DNA of 64,000 nt. It comes from Lytechinus variegatus (taxonomy: Eukaryota > Echinodermata > Echinoidea > Temnopleuroida > Toxopneustidae). The stretch's first letter is position 1; every line of letters begins with the position of its first letter. Location: assembly GCF_018143015.1 (NCBI RefSeq), contig NC_054750.1, positions 9,452,501-9,516,500 of the forward strand, in the 5' to 3' direction. Under the pieces are notes generated by a model, which had not been told where the DNA came from, searched no databases, and was given only the letters and a program-made list of their open reading frames with translations. The translations under genes and the position numbers were made by a program. This document shows, piece by piece, positions 35,755-47,700 of this stretch.

Positions 35755-36175
35755 GGGCTTCACACTAACCCATTTTCCAACTGGTCCAACCTGTTCATAT
35801 CAGACCAGTAGATAACAAGTTATTAAAAAAAAATTACTTCTCCAAACCTAATATTTACTGGTCCCTCAAATTGAGAAAAACAATAAAGAATAAAGTTTAT
35901 TTTGCTGTCATTTATTGCTTTTATTGCACCCCCAAATAAAACAATACAAACACACACACAATTTAAATTATGAGAGCCATTTTTGAAGATGCCATAGCCA
36001 TATTTATAATTTACAATAAGAGAAAAAATATCATTTGTATGAAAATTTTATCAATTTGATATATTTTTTACTGGTCATGTTGGACCAGCAAATCTGGTTA
36101 TTTCTGAAGAGTTACTGGCGCGACACAAATTTTTACTGATCTGAGACCGTCAGGGCAGTGTCGTGCACTGAATAT
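35755..36175. repeat. GGGCTTCACACTAAC repeat with ACTGGTCCAAC words
   Basis: Starts like the GGCTCCACACTAAC elements but carries ACTGGTCCAACCTG and inverse GGTCATGTTGGACCAGCA words. The right border is unclear. Possibly a diverged relative of the element at 34273. Confidence 0.4.
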
Positions 36176-36505
36176 TGATAGTATGGTAGCACATACAATC
36201 TCCAATGTCTTCAATACAGTTTTACCACTCTATGAACTGCATGGCAAAAAATGTAACTGGAGGTATTAACAAATTTTACTTGAAGATATATATGAGAGTT
36301 TAATATTTGTATCTGATGTTTTGAAAACTGCTTTAACAAAATTTTGCTCTCTGGAATGCATAAATCTATGCTTATTGGGATTGATTCCCATTTTACAGTA
36401 TTGAATAAAATTGGAATCTATTTAAAGAAGTGATTGAAGAATTTGAAAATTTCTCTTGTGTTGTAAGAGTGCAATTTTGGGAGAGTAATTGATGATTTGA
36501 TTCCA

Positions 36506-36804
36506 GGGGGGCGTTTCATGAAAGGACTTGTCAGACGTTTTATCCGACAAGTCCCATTTTATCCGACAGTTACCATAGGAACAGTGCCTCTCAGCCAATC
36601 AAAATCATGGAAAGATGTCAGGGGAGCGTTTCATCAACACTTTTGGCTGACAAGATGTCAGATCCGACAACTTCTCTTCATGGTGATTGGCTAAGAAGCA
36701 GTGTTACTATGGTAACTGTCGGATAAAACGTCCGACAACTCTTCATGAAACGCTCCCCTGATCTGACAACTTGTCGGATGAAAATATTGATGAAACGCTC
36801 CCCA
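36506..36804. mobile_element. MITE interrupted by a related MITE
   Basis: The outer element (36506-36620 plus 36759-36804) corresponds to the unbroken copy at 18664-18807. At a GATGTCA site it is split by an inner 138 bp element (36621-36758) with GGGGAGCGTTTCATCAA and TTCATGAAACGCTCCCC ends. The inner one carries TCAGATCCGACAA and TGTCGGATAAAACG words, so it belongs to the same superfamily. Confidence 0.75.
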
Positions 36805-38712
36805 GTTCATAGAATTGAATAAAATTGGAATATGTTTAAAAGAGGGATAGAGGAATTGTATTTTCATAATAGTACAACTATGGGAGAGTAGTTGATGCTT
36901 TTGTTTTATTATTCCATTCCCCTTCAAAGCAAGCCAAATGAATGCACCCCAGAAAAATGGCACAAATGGATAGTATTTATGATGGGTGCAGATTCATACA
37001 GCACTGCAAATCATCTAAAATTAATATTTAAGAGGGAATCACTATTGAAAACAATTATATCTCTCTCCCTTCTTCCTATCTCTCCCTCTCTCCGATGATA
37101 GATATGTATTTAAATTGTGTTTTACAAAACCTTGTCCTTGGCATTTCACATTTCATTTACAAATCTTTCTAAACATATGCCCCTTTTGACTCTCTAATTT
37201 ACTTCATTGGATCTCTTTTTTTTAGATAAGCAGTTTTCAGCAGCTTATTTTTGCCATTAAACATTTCAATTAAAAATAGATATACCGGTATTTCACTTTT
37301 TCACAAAATTCTATTTCACTTTTCACGAAAATATATGTCCCTATTTCACTCAAAGTTTTTCCTCTTCGAAGGATGTTTAAAAAATGTTTTTACAAAAATT
37401 GAGCCTCTATTATATTTTCCTGTTTGAAAATTTGTATATTGCACTTTTCACGAAAATAAATTTCACAAATCATATATCTCTTGATTGAGAGAACCTCTTT
37501 CGCACGTATACCTCTCATTCCGTAGGCTGGTACTCTAGAGCTAAACGTTGAGAGATGCTGCTGATTCGATGATGCGGTGTTTAGTGTCACTAGCTAGCGA
37601 TGTTATTATATGATAGAGCGCCATCATATCAGCAGCGAATTTTCGGATCAAGTCCTTCTCAAACTTTCATTTTTACCAAAATATGCCACCCGTTCTACCG
37701 ATTTGAAAACAAACTGGACTTTGAGACAAAGTAGACCAAAGACATACATTGCAATAATTGTAAGTATCCTTTGGAAATCTTTCAATCGCCTTTGGGAAGA
37801 GTTATTTTGACGAGAGTACATGTATGTACCTCTGTAGTCGCCGGTATGTCACTTGATTTGACTTGATGCATGCACTGCTCTGGCTGCCAACACGGTACCG
37901 TACGAGTACCCAGCCCAGGGAGCTCCGGCCCGCGAAGCGTCCCGGAGCTCAGGACTCGTCCGTGTAATAATTAGGCAGACGTAGTTACTCTCTAAAATGG
38001 GGTAGAATTGGGTCGCAATAGCACTCCAAATACACGGGGAAAAATAAATTATGCACTTACCTCGATTATATGGATGAAGATCTATCGTGACGCACAGGGA
38101 AGGGACGATCGCCCCACCAATAAAAATATTGGGTGGGCAAACATCGTTTTGCCCCCCCCCCAATAATTCTCTCGATGTGCAAAAATAAATAAGATTGTAA
38201 TGTTACACAGAAATCGGAAAGCGAGATTGAGATACAGAACTCGCTCTTTCATGTCTTTATTCAAAATCGTGCTCAAAATGTCCGCTTTTCAGATTGGAAT
38301 ATAAAAATGTTCAGCTTTTTGCAATAATTGTGATATATCTTGTTCTTTGACTTTATTAATAAAAACGCCCAATTAAACTGTTAATGACTTTCAGATCGAA
38401 ATATCAAAATTTTCAGCTCTCGCGCTTGCATCTGTTGTTCTTTTCAATACCCATCTTAATCATTGAAAAATGCTTAGAATATCAAGCTTTTAGGTCAGGA
38501 TATAAAGAAATTTCAGCTCGCTCTCGGCACTCACATTATCTATGTAGTAAGATATGTACATGTATCCTCCGCATGAGTCACTACAAACATTCCTAAAAAG
38601 AAAAGGTACCTTTTTCCTGTTTTCAGATCAGTATACCGGTACTTAAAAAGTTCAAATCGCGCTCGCATTAATTTCTTTCTCATGATATGTATATATATAT
38701 ATATATATATAT
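36805..38712. other. No gene seen; AT-rich with repeated TTTCAC phrases
   Basis: TTTCACTTTTCACGAAAAT-type phrases recur at 37290-37470. There is a G+C-rich patch at 37880-37950 and a C-run at 38150. It ends in a TA microsatellite (38692-38711). No exon is supported. Confidence 0.4.
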
Positions 38713-40202
38713 CAAGGCTCCACATTAACTTTTTTTGGTGGTGGCCCGTTCGGGCCACCAAAACCTTCAAATAATTTTTTTTGGTGGCCCATTACTAAAG
38801 TTTGGTGGCCCCGAAAAATATAAAGAAAAACATTAATTAAAAATGAATAAGGCCTAAAACAAACTAAAATATTATGCAGTCACTACCATGTACCACTATT
38901 CTTTGTACATCTTGTATGTAAATCGTGCTTGCTGTTATACTACTTTGCTTATTTTATGGTAATTCATAAAACCTAGATTAGGCAGGCCCCAAATCCAGTT
39001 TATTTTCTCTTTTCCAGCATATTATAGCAGGAGAAAATCACAGAAAAATATGCTGCAGAATTAGAACAATGTGTAAAAGGGGGAAATAAAAAAAATTAGA
39101 GGAGTATATTGAAAAAAAGAAAACAAAAATTGTAAAAATGAATAAGTGAAATAAAACAAAAGAAAAAATGAAGAAAGAAAAACAAAGAGGAGGGGAAAAA
39201 AAATTGAGAAAAAAAAACAAAGAAAATGTAAGAAAAATGAAGACAAAATTATCAAAAATGGGGAAAATTATTATTATTCAGTAGAAACATGTTCTTTAAT
39301 CAGGCATATTCAATGGGAAGGGGTATAAATGGTTTAATCACTGTAAAAAAAAAAAAAAATGGCAAAAGTTATCTGGAAAAAACAGGTAGAAAATTCCTTC
39401 CCTATATTTTACAAAATGATGGAAAAAATTCACATTTCATATCAATGAAATGCCTTCCCAAAGTATTTACTTCCTTAAGAGTGGTTTAAGAAGTCATTTA
39501 TAAACAAGAAAGAAAGAAGCTGTCTATTCATTTTTGGCTAGAAGAGACACAGCCTCGAAATAAACCCAATATCAACATACATACAAATGCACATGTGGGA
39601 CTGTCATATACTCATCTATGTGTTTCATGTGTATTAATGCATTTGGAAATCGGTCTTTTTGAGTCAAAAGAGAGGTCATAATTCCTCCTTCTAATGCTTG
39701 CAAATAATCTGGTTTCAGTAATATGGACTGTAGAAGGGCATTTCATTGGTGTAAAATGTGACTTTGACGTAGATTTTCAAAGTTCTGGGGAAGATTTCTT
39801 AGCAGTAACATTTCGTATCGCAGCTCCCTGAGTCTGAATAGTCTGCAAGCGCACATCTGGCTGCAGTGGTTTCATGCATGCAAAGCTCACCCAGACAGCC
39901 GGCACAGCCGGTTGAATAATAGTTACTGTATGCTAGCTGTAGGCCTACATACTGTCATGACTACGCAATCTTTGTGTGTGTGTATATTTGTGTGTAGATT
40001 AACAAAAAAGGCGCAAGACGAATTTTCTTGCAATTTGAACTGTAGTAAGTTGATAAATGCATGCAAAATTGGGAGAAAAATTGCGCTACTTTGAAAATTA
40101 TTGGTTGCCCGATTCGGGCCACCAAAACTTAACATTTTTGCAATAATGGTTGCCCGAGATGATTTTTTGGTGGCCCCGGGCCACCGCTAATGTCGAGCCT
40201 TG
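38713..40202. mobile_element. 1.5 kb element in a TA microsatellite, CAAGGCTCCACATTA ends
   Basis: The left end CAAGGCTCCACATTA and right end TAATGTCGAGCCTTG are imperfect inverse copies. Both sides continue into (TA)n, so the insertion split a TA microsatellite. The ends carry TGGTGGCCCGTTCGGGCCAC words. The interior contains long A+G-rich runs (39080-39260) and no recognisable protein. Confidence 0.68.
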
Positions 40203-40250
40203 TATATATATATATATATACACACACTCACACATATTTATATATGCCTA
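40203..40250. repeat. (TA)n/(CA)n microsatellite
   Basis: TATATA followed by CACACACTCACACA. It is the right half of the dinucleotide tract interrupted by the preceding element. Confidence 0.75.
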
Positions 40251-40826
40251 TGTGTGTGTGGGTGAGTTTGTTTTATTTTGTGTGGTCGAGCGCCTCTGGA
40301 ACTTTGATTCATGATTTTACCCCCCCCCCCCAATCTGAAAAATGGATCGACGCCCCTGGTGACACAGAGTCCTGACATCGAGCTGGGGGAGGGGGTACTC
40401 GACCAAAAAAGTAGTAGGTATGTGCCGTGGGGGAGACAAGAAATAGGGGCCTTGGAGCGGGCTTATTTTAAAAAGGAGGGTCCTCGGAATGGGCTTTGGA
40501 AATTCAAATGTTTGTGAAAATAGGTGTCCTTGGAATGGGTCGCCAGTGTGTGCATCCCTATGGAAAGGGCACACGTGCATGCAGCTAGCCGGGTGCACTA
40601 GCGCAGAGGCAATGGTCGGACAGCGCTCTGCGGCCGCTTTACACCAAATTTGCTGCTCATCGTACAGTTGTAGCAGATCAATGTGACCGTAACAGTCAAC
40701 AGCTCTTTTGGAGCTTCCCCCAAATGTCGATCTTGGGGGCAGGGTGCATGCCATTGCCCTTGTTCCTCCATCCATGGATTGGTATCTGATAAAAAAGATT
40801 AAAAATTATAACATGGTCATGTGTAG

Positions 40827-41289
40827 GGGCGGATCCAGGATTTTCTAAAGGGGGGGGGGGCACATTTTCCTTTTGCAAGGTAAATTTGACAAGCAAAAAT
40901 AACAAAAATTTCACTTTAAAATGCATTTCAATTCATCAGGTACAGTTTGAAAAGCAGAAAAAAAATATTCCTATTAAAAATATATGCTGTGACTTTCAAA
41001 GGAGGAGGGTACATGTGTAAATACTAGCAGCATTTTACATTAAAAATTTTGATAATGGCTCTCAAGGGGGGTGGGACGGGTTGGATGTGCCCCCCCTTGA
41101 AATGACACATTTGAATGGGGGGGGGGGGGGGTGCAGCTAACCTCTGGTGTCAAGCACTGGCATTAAAACTTATAATGCAAGTGTGCCCCCCCCCCCCTTT
41201 GAAAGGGAGGCCTTTTTTTTGCTTGTCAAATTTTTCCTTGGGGAAAATGTGCCCCCCCCCCCTTTGGAAAATCCTGGATCTGCCCCTGG
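40827..41289. mobile_element. Inverted-repeat element, GGGGCGGATCCAGGATTTTC ends
   Basis: The left end GGGGCGGATCCAGGATTTTC and right end GAAAATCCTGGATCTGCCCC are inverse. Long G/C runs and the paired words TTTGACAAGCAAAAA and TTTTTGCTTGTCAAA extend the arms. Non-coding. Confidence 0.75.
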
Positions 41290-41779
41290 TGTCAAGATAC
41301 TATATTTGAAAAGAGATATACTTTTTCCATCCCTGATGTTACCCATTTGCTGTCAAAAAATATATATTTGAAGAGGGGGCTAACATAACCCCCTTTGTCT
41401 CCTTTGGCTTCACACCTGATGATTGCACATGATTTATAATTGTATACATGCAAATACACATGCAACATGCTGGTTCTATTATCAGAGTTTGTATTTCAAG
41501 GCCCTATTAAATAGCATTTCTGATTTTGATGTTTAATCAACTCTTTGAACTTCCTTCATAGATTTGTCTGTCTCCTCTGCCTCCTCATTTTGCTCCCCTC
41601 CTGGCCCTTCTTCTGCTCATCTCTCCTCATATTCATTAATGCACTTCTTTATATTTACAGAGCTGTCTAAATTAAAATAAACAGCGCCCTCTTTAGTGAA
41701 TGATTTTGTGGCTTTTGTACATCAACAAGATATTATCCTTTCTCCAACAGGCCAGACAATTTACTGGAGATTGGTGAGG

Positions 41780-44700
41780 ATGTCATCTGGAAAACCAAGG
41801 AAGAGTAGCTCCTCACGGAGCAGCAGAGGTACCTCATCAGATGTGAATGCAGATGCTGGAGGAAGCAGTGATGAAGAACAGGTACATGTATTTCAGTAGA
41901 ATATCTGGGCCCTGTTGCATGAAAGTTACTATCATGGTAACTTTGCCATCCATTGGTAACTACCATTGTAATGATGATCAACAGCTAATCAAAATTAATG
42001 ATTCCATTACCATTGCATGGCAAAGTTACCATAATGGTAATGCAATGGGCCTGAATACAGCAAACTTTACTGTCCAGGTGCCTGTTGGATAAAAGTTACT
42101 TTTATAGTAACTATGCCATCCAGCAGTGACTACCATGATTACGATGCTAATCAGCCAATCAGAATCAAGGATTTTAGGGAAGTTACCATTGAATGGCAAA
42201 ATAGTAACATTTGTGCAACAGGGCCCAGTCCAAAACTTGTCACTCTGTTGAGTGTGGTTGTTGTTAAAATCCTGAGCACTGCAAGTTAGGTTGGTAGGTT
42301 TGTGATCAGGTGCAAGTTTGAAGGTCAACTCCACCTCAGAAAAATGTTGATTCGATTTTGAATCAATAGAGAAGAAACAAACAAGAATAATGCTGAAAAT
42401 TCATCAAAATCAGATGTGAAATAAAGTACAACATTGTGAAGTTGTGCTTATTATTCATAAAATGGGTATATGCACATCTCGGTGACATACAAATGAGAGA
42501 GTTGATGATGTCCCTCACTCACTATAACTTTTGTTGTTTTTTATTGTTTGAATTATACAAGGATCAGATGATTAAAAAAAATGATACACTGGGCTGATAA
42601 ATCTCAAAATTAAAAAAATTGAGGGCAGCTTAGAAAAGCTGTATTTTCAAAATACATGTGTATAGCCTAGCAATGGCGGCAGTCTCATATTGTCTGAAAA
42701 CAGTCTCTTGCTACCTGCGATTGACTCTTTCGAGGCAAAAGAAGGTTGCTATCCACAAATATCACATTATAACTCTAATATAGATTCTGAGCTGCCATTA
42801 AAGATCATTTAATTTTGAAATACAAGGTTATATTAGCCCAGCCTCGATATGATGATTCAGACTTTCATATATTTAAAGAGAGGTGTTAATAGTTGATGAT
42901 AACCTGAAAGATTTATGTTTCCTGAGCATAGCAACAAACATTGTACATGTATGCAAACTGTATTTCAAGTAATATTATTTCATTAATTTCAGCAGGTCTG
43001 CTAATTTTTGACTGAAAGTTTTGTTTTTGAAGAAGTACATACCTTACCTTTAAATGTAAAAACAACTTCTATTTGCTGGTGAATGATGTTACATACAGGT
43101 TATATCCTTGATACAAGTAAAGTTTATCTCTTTCAGATGTCTTGTATTTCTGTAGCAATGTTGAATTTGAGAAATGTCCAGAGTCTCTCCAAAAGTCACT
43201 TTAAAAGTGCCCCATTCCTTTACAGGGGTTCATTGTGCATACTTGCAATATGACTGCAAAAATAATTGAGTAGTTACATGTACATCCTGATTGTTAGTCT
43301 CTTTGCACTCATTTAGCAGTATGTACGCTTGTATTAATCTGCAAATACAGTAGGTTTATTTATTGTCTAAGCTTTTATTGATTCAAATTTCAAAAATTAA
43401 TGGATTTGACAATTTACTTTTGAAATTAAGACAAAATTTCTAGCCAGTCTTTTTTATGCTATTAACTTAATATACCAAATTTACTCCATGTAGTTTAATG
43501 GAATGTATATATTTTTTTTAATCAGAGAAATGTCATTAATATTGACTTGGAAAGTCATAATTCTTATATCATTTATGATGTGCAATAACCATCTCACATA
43601 CAGAACTCAATTCAATTTTATCTCAATTTGCATAAAAAATATAATGTCATCATACATGGTGTATCTTTGAAATTTTCATGGATACATTACTAGAAAATGA
43701 ACAAAATGGTAATTTTAGTTTGCGTAACAAACATATAGTGCACTTTAATTGCTGCTTTGTTGATGGCGGCGCACGACGGAGAGAGGTTGTCAACATCAAA
43801 TCTTAACCAAGGTCAATTTTTGGAAATTATACCATTTTCATGAAACTTGAAAGTTGGACATTTTTGTATTTTGCATTTTATATTTCTATAGGCAAGTAAT
43901 ACATACAAAGTAGAACATGTCAAGGGATACAATTTTTTTTTGAAAAGTCCATACAAGTTTGAATCCCAATTATATGATTACCATACAATAAAGTAGCAGC
44001 AAGATAAAAACACAAGTTTAACAATTGGAAAATAAAAATGTAAATTACCATAAAAAAGAACATAGATAGATTTATGTAATGTAAAGATTTAAAATGTGAT
44101 ATGACAAAAAAATTGTAGAACAGGCATAAGATAACATGATATGACAAAATATAATGAATTAATGACAATTCGTTATGAGTTGTGGGGTGGGTCAAAATTA
44201 TGAGTACTATGACAAAATTAATCATAATTTACAATAACTGTGAGGCATTATTGTGGAAAGGAAAGGTTGTGAAATTATTTCGTAATAGAAGTTATAAGAA
44301 GGTGAGCATTGATTAAGTTTTTAAAAGAGAGATACTTGTAGATGTGCTATTTATTACTTTGCTAGGGAGCATGTTCCAATTATTGGAAGATCTAACATAA
44401 AAAGTTTTGGTAGTAATCTGTTTTTGCAAAGGGCGTGATTGCCTTGTTTTCATGGTTGTTCCTACCTATCCTGTTGGCTGTTTCACTACATTGACATGAA
44501 CTAAATTATTAGTGAGCTTATAGAACCTAACAATTCTGTTTTTGTCTTGCTTCCAAAGTTGGCATATTCAATTTTTGTAAAAGTATGTTGTAACTTGTTT
44601 GCCGATCCCGGCACATCATTCTCACGTATCTATTCTGTATACGCTTGAGTAATTTTATATGGTTTGCTTGATACAGGTCCCATGCTATACAGCAATGCTC

Positions 44701-47700
44701 TAAACATGGTCGAATGAGTGACTCGTAAAGGGTCTTAAAAACTGACCTTTGACGGTTCATAAAGTTCTTTTTCACAATACCAATAATTTTAGTGCATTTA
44801 GTATGTTCTTCACAATGATTCTTCACAATGATTTTTCCAATTTAATGTGTCATTAATTAAAATGCCTAATTACCTTTCAGACTTATGGTTAAAACATCTC
44901 CATCCATTTTATATGCATACCCGGTAGTCTATTTTAAAACTTTTGGGGACATTCTCATAATTTTTACATTTTGACACATTAAAATCAAGAAACCATTTAT
45001 TTGACCATTTCTTTAATGTGTCAAGATCATATTACAGAATTACACAATCTTGTATAGAATTTACTGGTCTGTAAGATACGTTCATGTACATGTAATGGGA
45101 TTGGTACGGTAATGTGCCCCAACCCTGCACATTGCCCTTGTGTGGGCATACATTTAGACACATACATGTATTTAACTGTGGAATTCTAAATAAAAGAAGA
45201 CCCACATTGGCGCAACAACCACAAACCTTGCACCTACAGTATGATGTTCATTAAAAAGTCTGGGTCAAAATGGTGGAAAATATGGAATTGTCTGGCCTCA
45301 AAATACAATCTCTTTCATAAAACTCGGATCATGGGTAAAGTGAATGGATGCACCTAGAGATCACACGGGCACCATTTTTTTCATGCTGGAAATGGCTGCC
45401 CAAGCTTTTCCCAGGAAAAGTGTTGTCAAGGTGAGCACCATGCTCATAGGACTTATCCAAAATGGCAATGGACCCCTCAACCAGACCTTTACCCAGTTAC
45501 CTGTCCTGAAACTGTGCTCATAGTTTGCTGGATAAGGCTTTAAATACTATCTTCAAATTACAAATTCAAAATCTTAAACAAATGGATAAACTTGTCAATT
45601 TCACCCAGGACAAGTCCTCTCCAACGCAAGTTAATTTGAATGAAAAAAGAAATGTCCAATGAGCATAACACTAAAAATTTCATCAAAATCGGATGTAAAC
45701 TAGGAAAATTATGATATTTCAAATTTAATTTCACAAAACATATATGCACATACATGTAATGGTCAGTATACAAATGAGAAGACTGATGATGTCATCCACT
45801 TACGACATGTATATCTTTTGTATTTTATTATATGAAATATTCTAATTTTATCCTCATTGTCAAGTGAAACAATGAATAATTCCTCCATGAACATGTGGAA
45901 TTAGCATTGTTTAATCTGTCAAATCTGTAAAAATGAATTTTTGTATACTGTAATTCAAACAATAAGAAAAAAAAGAAAGAGTGAGTGAGGGATGTCATCA
46001 ACTGTCTCATCTGCATGTCAGTATCATCTGTAGGTCATTGAGTTGTGCATATTAATGTTTTGTGAAAAATAATCGAAGCTTTAAAATTTCATAATTTTCT
46101 TATTTTACATCTGATTTTGATAAAATTTTCAGCGTTATTATTCTTGTTTGATTTTTTTCTTATTTATTCAAATCAACATTTTTCTGGGGTGGACTTGATC
46201 TTTGAAATAAATATGAGAAAATGATTGAAAATAAGAATACTTACATAAAAACCAAAAGTTATCCTTCTAATGTCCATAATGTATTTTCTTACAGTGAGAA
46301 ACATTGCTATTTGATACCTACATTATATCCAACACATTTCATCTATAGATTTATTGTTGGTTTCAAAAGTCATTGTCATGCTATCCACATACATGTATTG
46401 ATCTTGTCTGGACTATTTATCATGCTCACAATGTTCCCTGACATACATTTTTAATGTTACATGTATAATTTACAATTGTATTCTAATATAAAATCTTTTG
46501 ATTTGGATCTTGATGGTCTAATTGCCATTTCATACATGTTCGTCTAATAACCAGTTGGTCCAATAGCCAGTTACAATGTAGTCAATATACCATTTTGTCT
46601 AAATTGAACTTTTTGGGCAAAATGAAAGAAAATAAAATGGATATTAGACCAACTGGTTACTAGACGAAATGGTCATAGACAAACTGGTGGATAGACTGTA
46701 AGACAAAGTGATGATCGGACCAAATGGTTGTTAAACAAAATTTTGATGGACATAATGGCATTAATAGACTATAAGAAGGTAGATCATGTGATGAATGGAT
46801 GAGTTGGCAATAGACGACTTGACAATTTACCTCTTATTGTATATTGATATCGTCCCTGTACATTGCTCTCTTGTGTTTTACAGTTTCAAGATGCGATGGA
46901 AAACTTCCAAACGTAAGTAGAATTATTAATATTTTTTATTAATCAAATACTTCAAATTTATTAATGCAAAAGATTTTGTTTCCTCTTTTTTTTTGGGGGG
47001 GGGGGTGGGAGGGGCAGTTTCCTGTCATACATTGTACATGTATGCCACTTTGAAGTACTGTAAATACAGATTTTATCATGAATTTAGATTTATAATTCAG
47101 ATTGTGGTAAACCATTTTTGTATTCAGATGTGACATGATGGATGTATTTTTGATGAATTGAGGTCATAGGTATTAAAGGGGTGGTCCAGGCTGAAAATAT
47201 TTATAGCTTAATACACAGAGTAGAACTCACTGATCAAAACGCTGAATATTTTATCAAAATCGGATAACAAATGATAAAGTTATTGAAGTTTAAAGTTTAG
47301 CAATATTGTGCAAAAACAGTCATGAATATTCATTAGGCGAGCTGATGATGTCACATCTCCACTTTCCGTTTTCTTATGTTATTACATTTCATACTTGTGT
47401 GAATAAAATGTCTCCCTTATGATGAAATAAGTTGCAGCAATAAATATCTAATGCACTAATCAGTTGTCAATCCAATTATTCTAGTTCTTGGAGGAAAAAA
47501 ATTGAATAAACCAAATTTCATATAATAAAATACAAAAGAATAAGTGGAGACGTGACATCATCAGCCCACCTAATGAATATTCATGACGACCGTATTTACA
47601 AAATATTACTAAACTTTAAAATTCAATAACTTTGCTATTTGTTGTCCGATTTTGACGAAATTTTCGGCATTTCGCTCAGTGAATTCTACTCTATTTATTA

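Noticed and set aside
39038..39255. Phe-rich small membrane protein on the minus strand
   Set aside because: A translation of an A/G-rich low-complexity run inside the 1.5 kb element.
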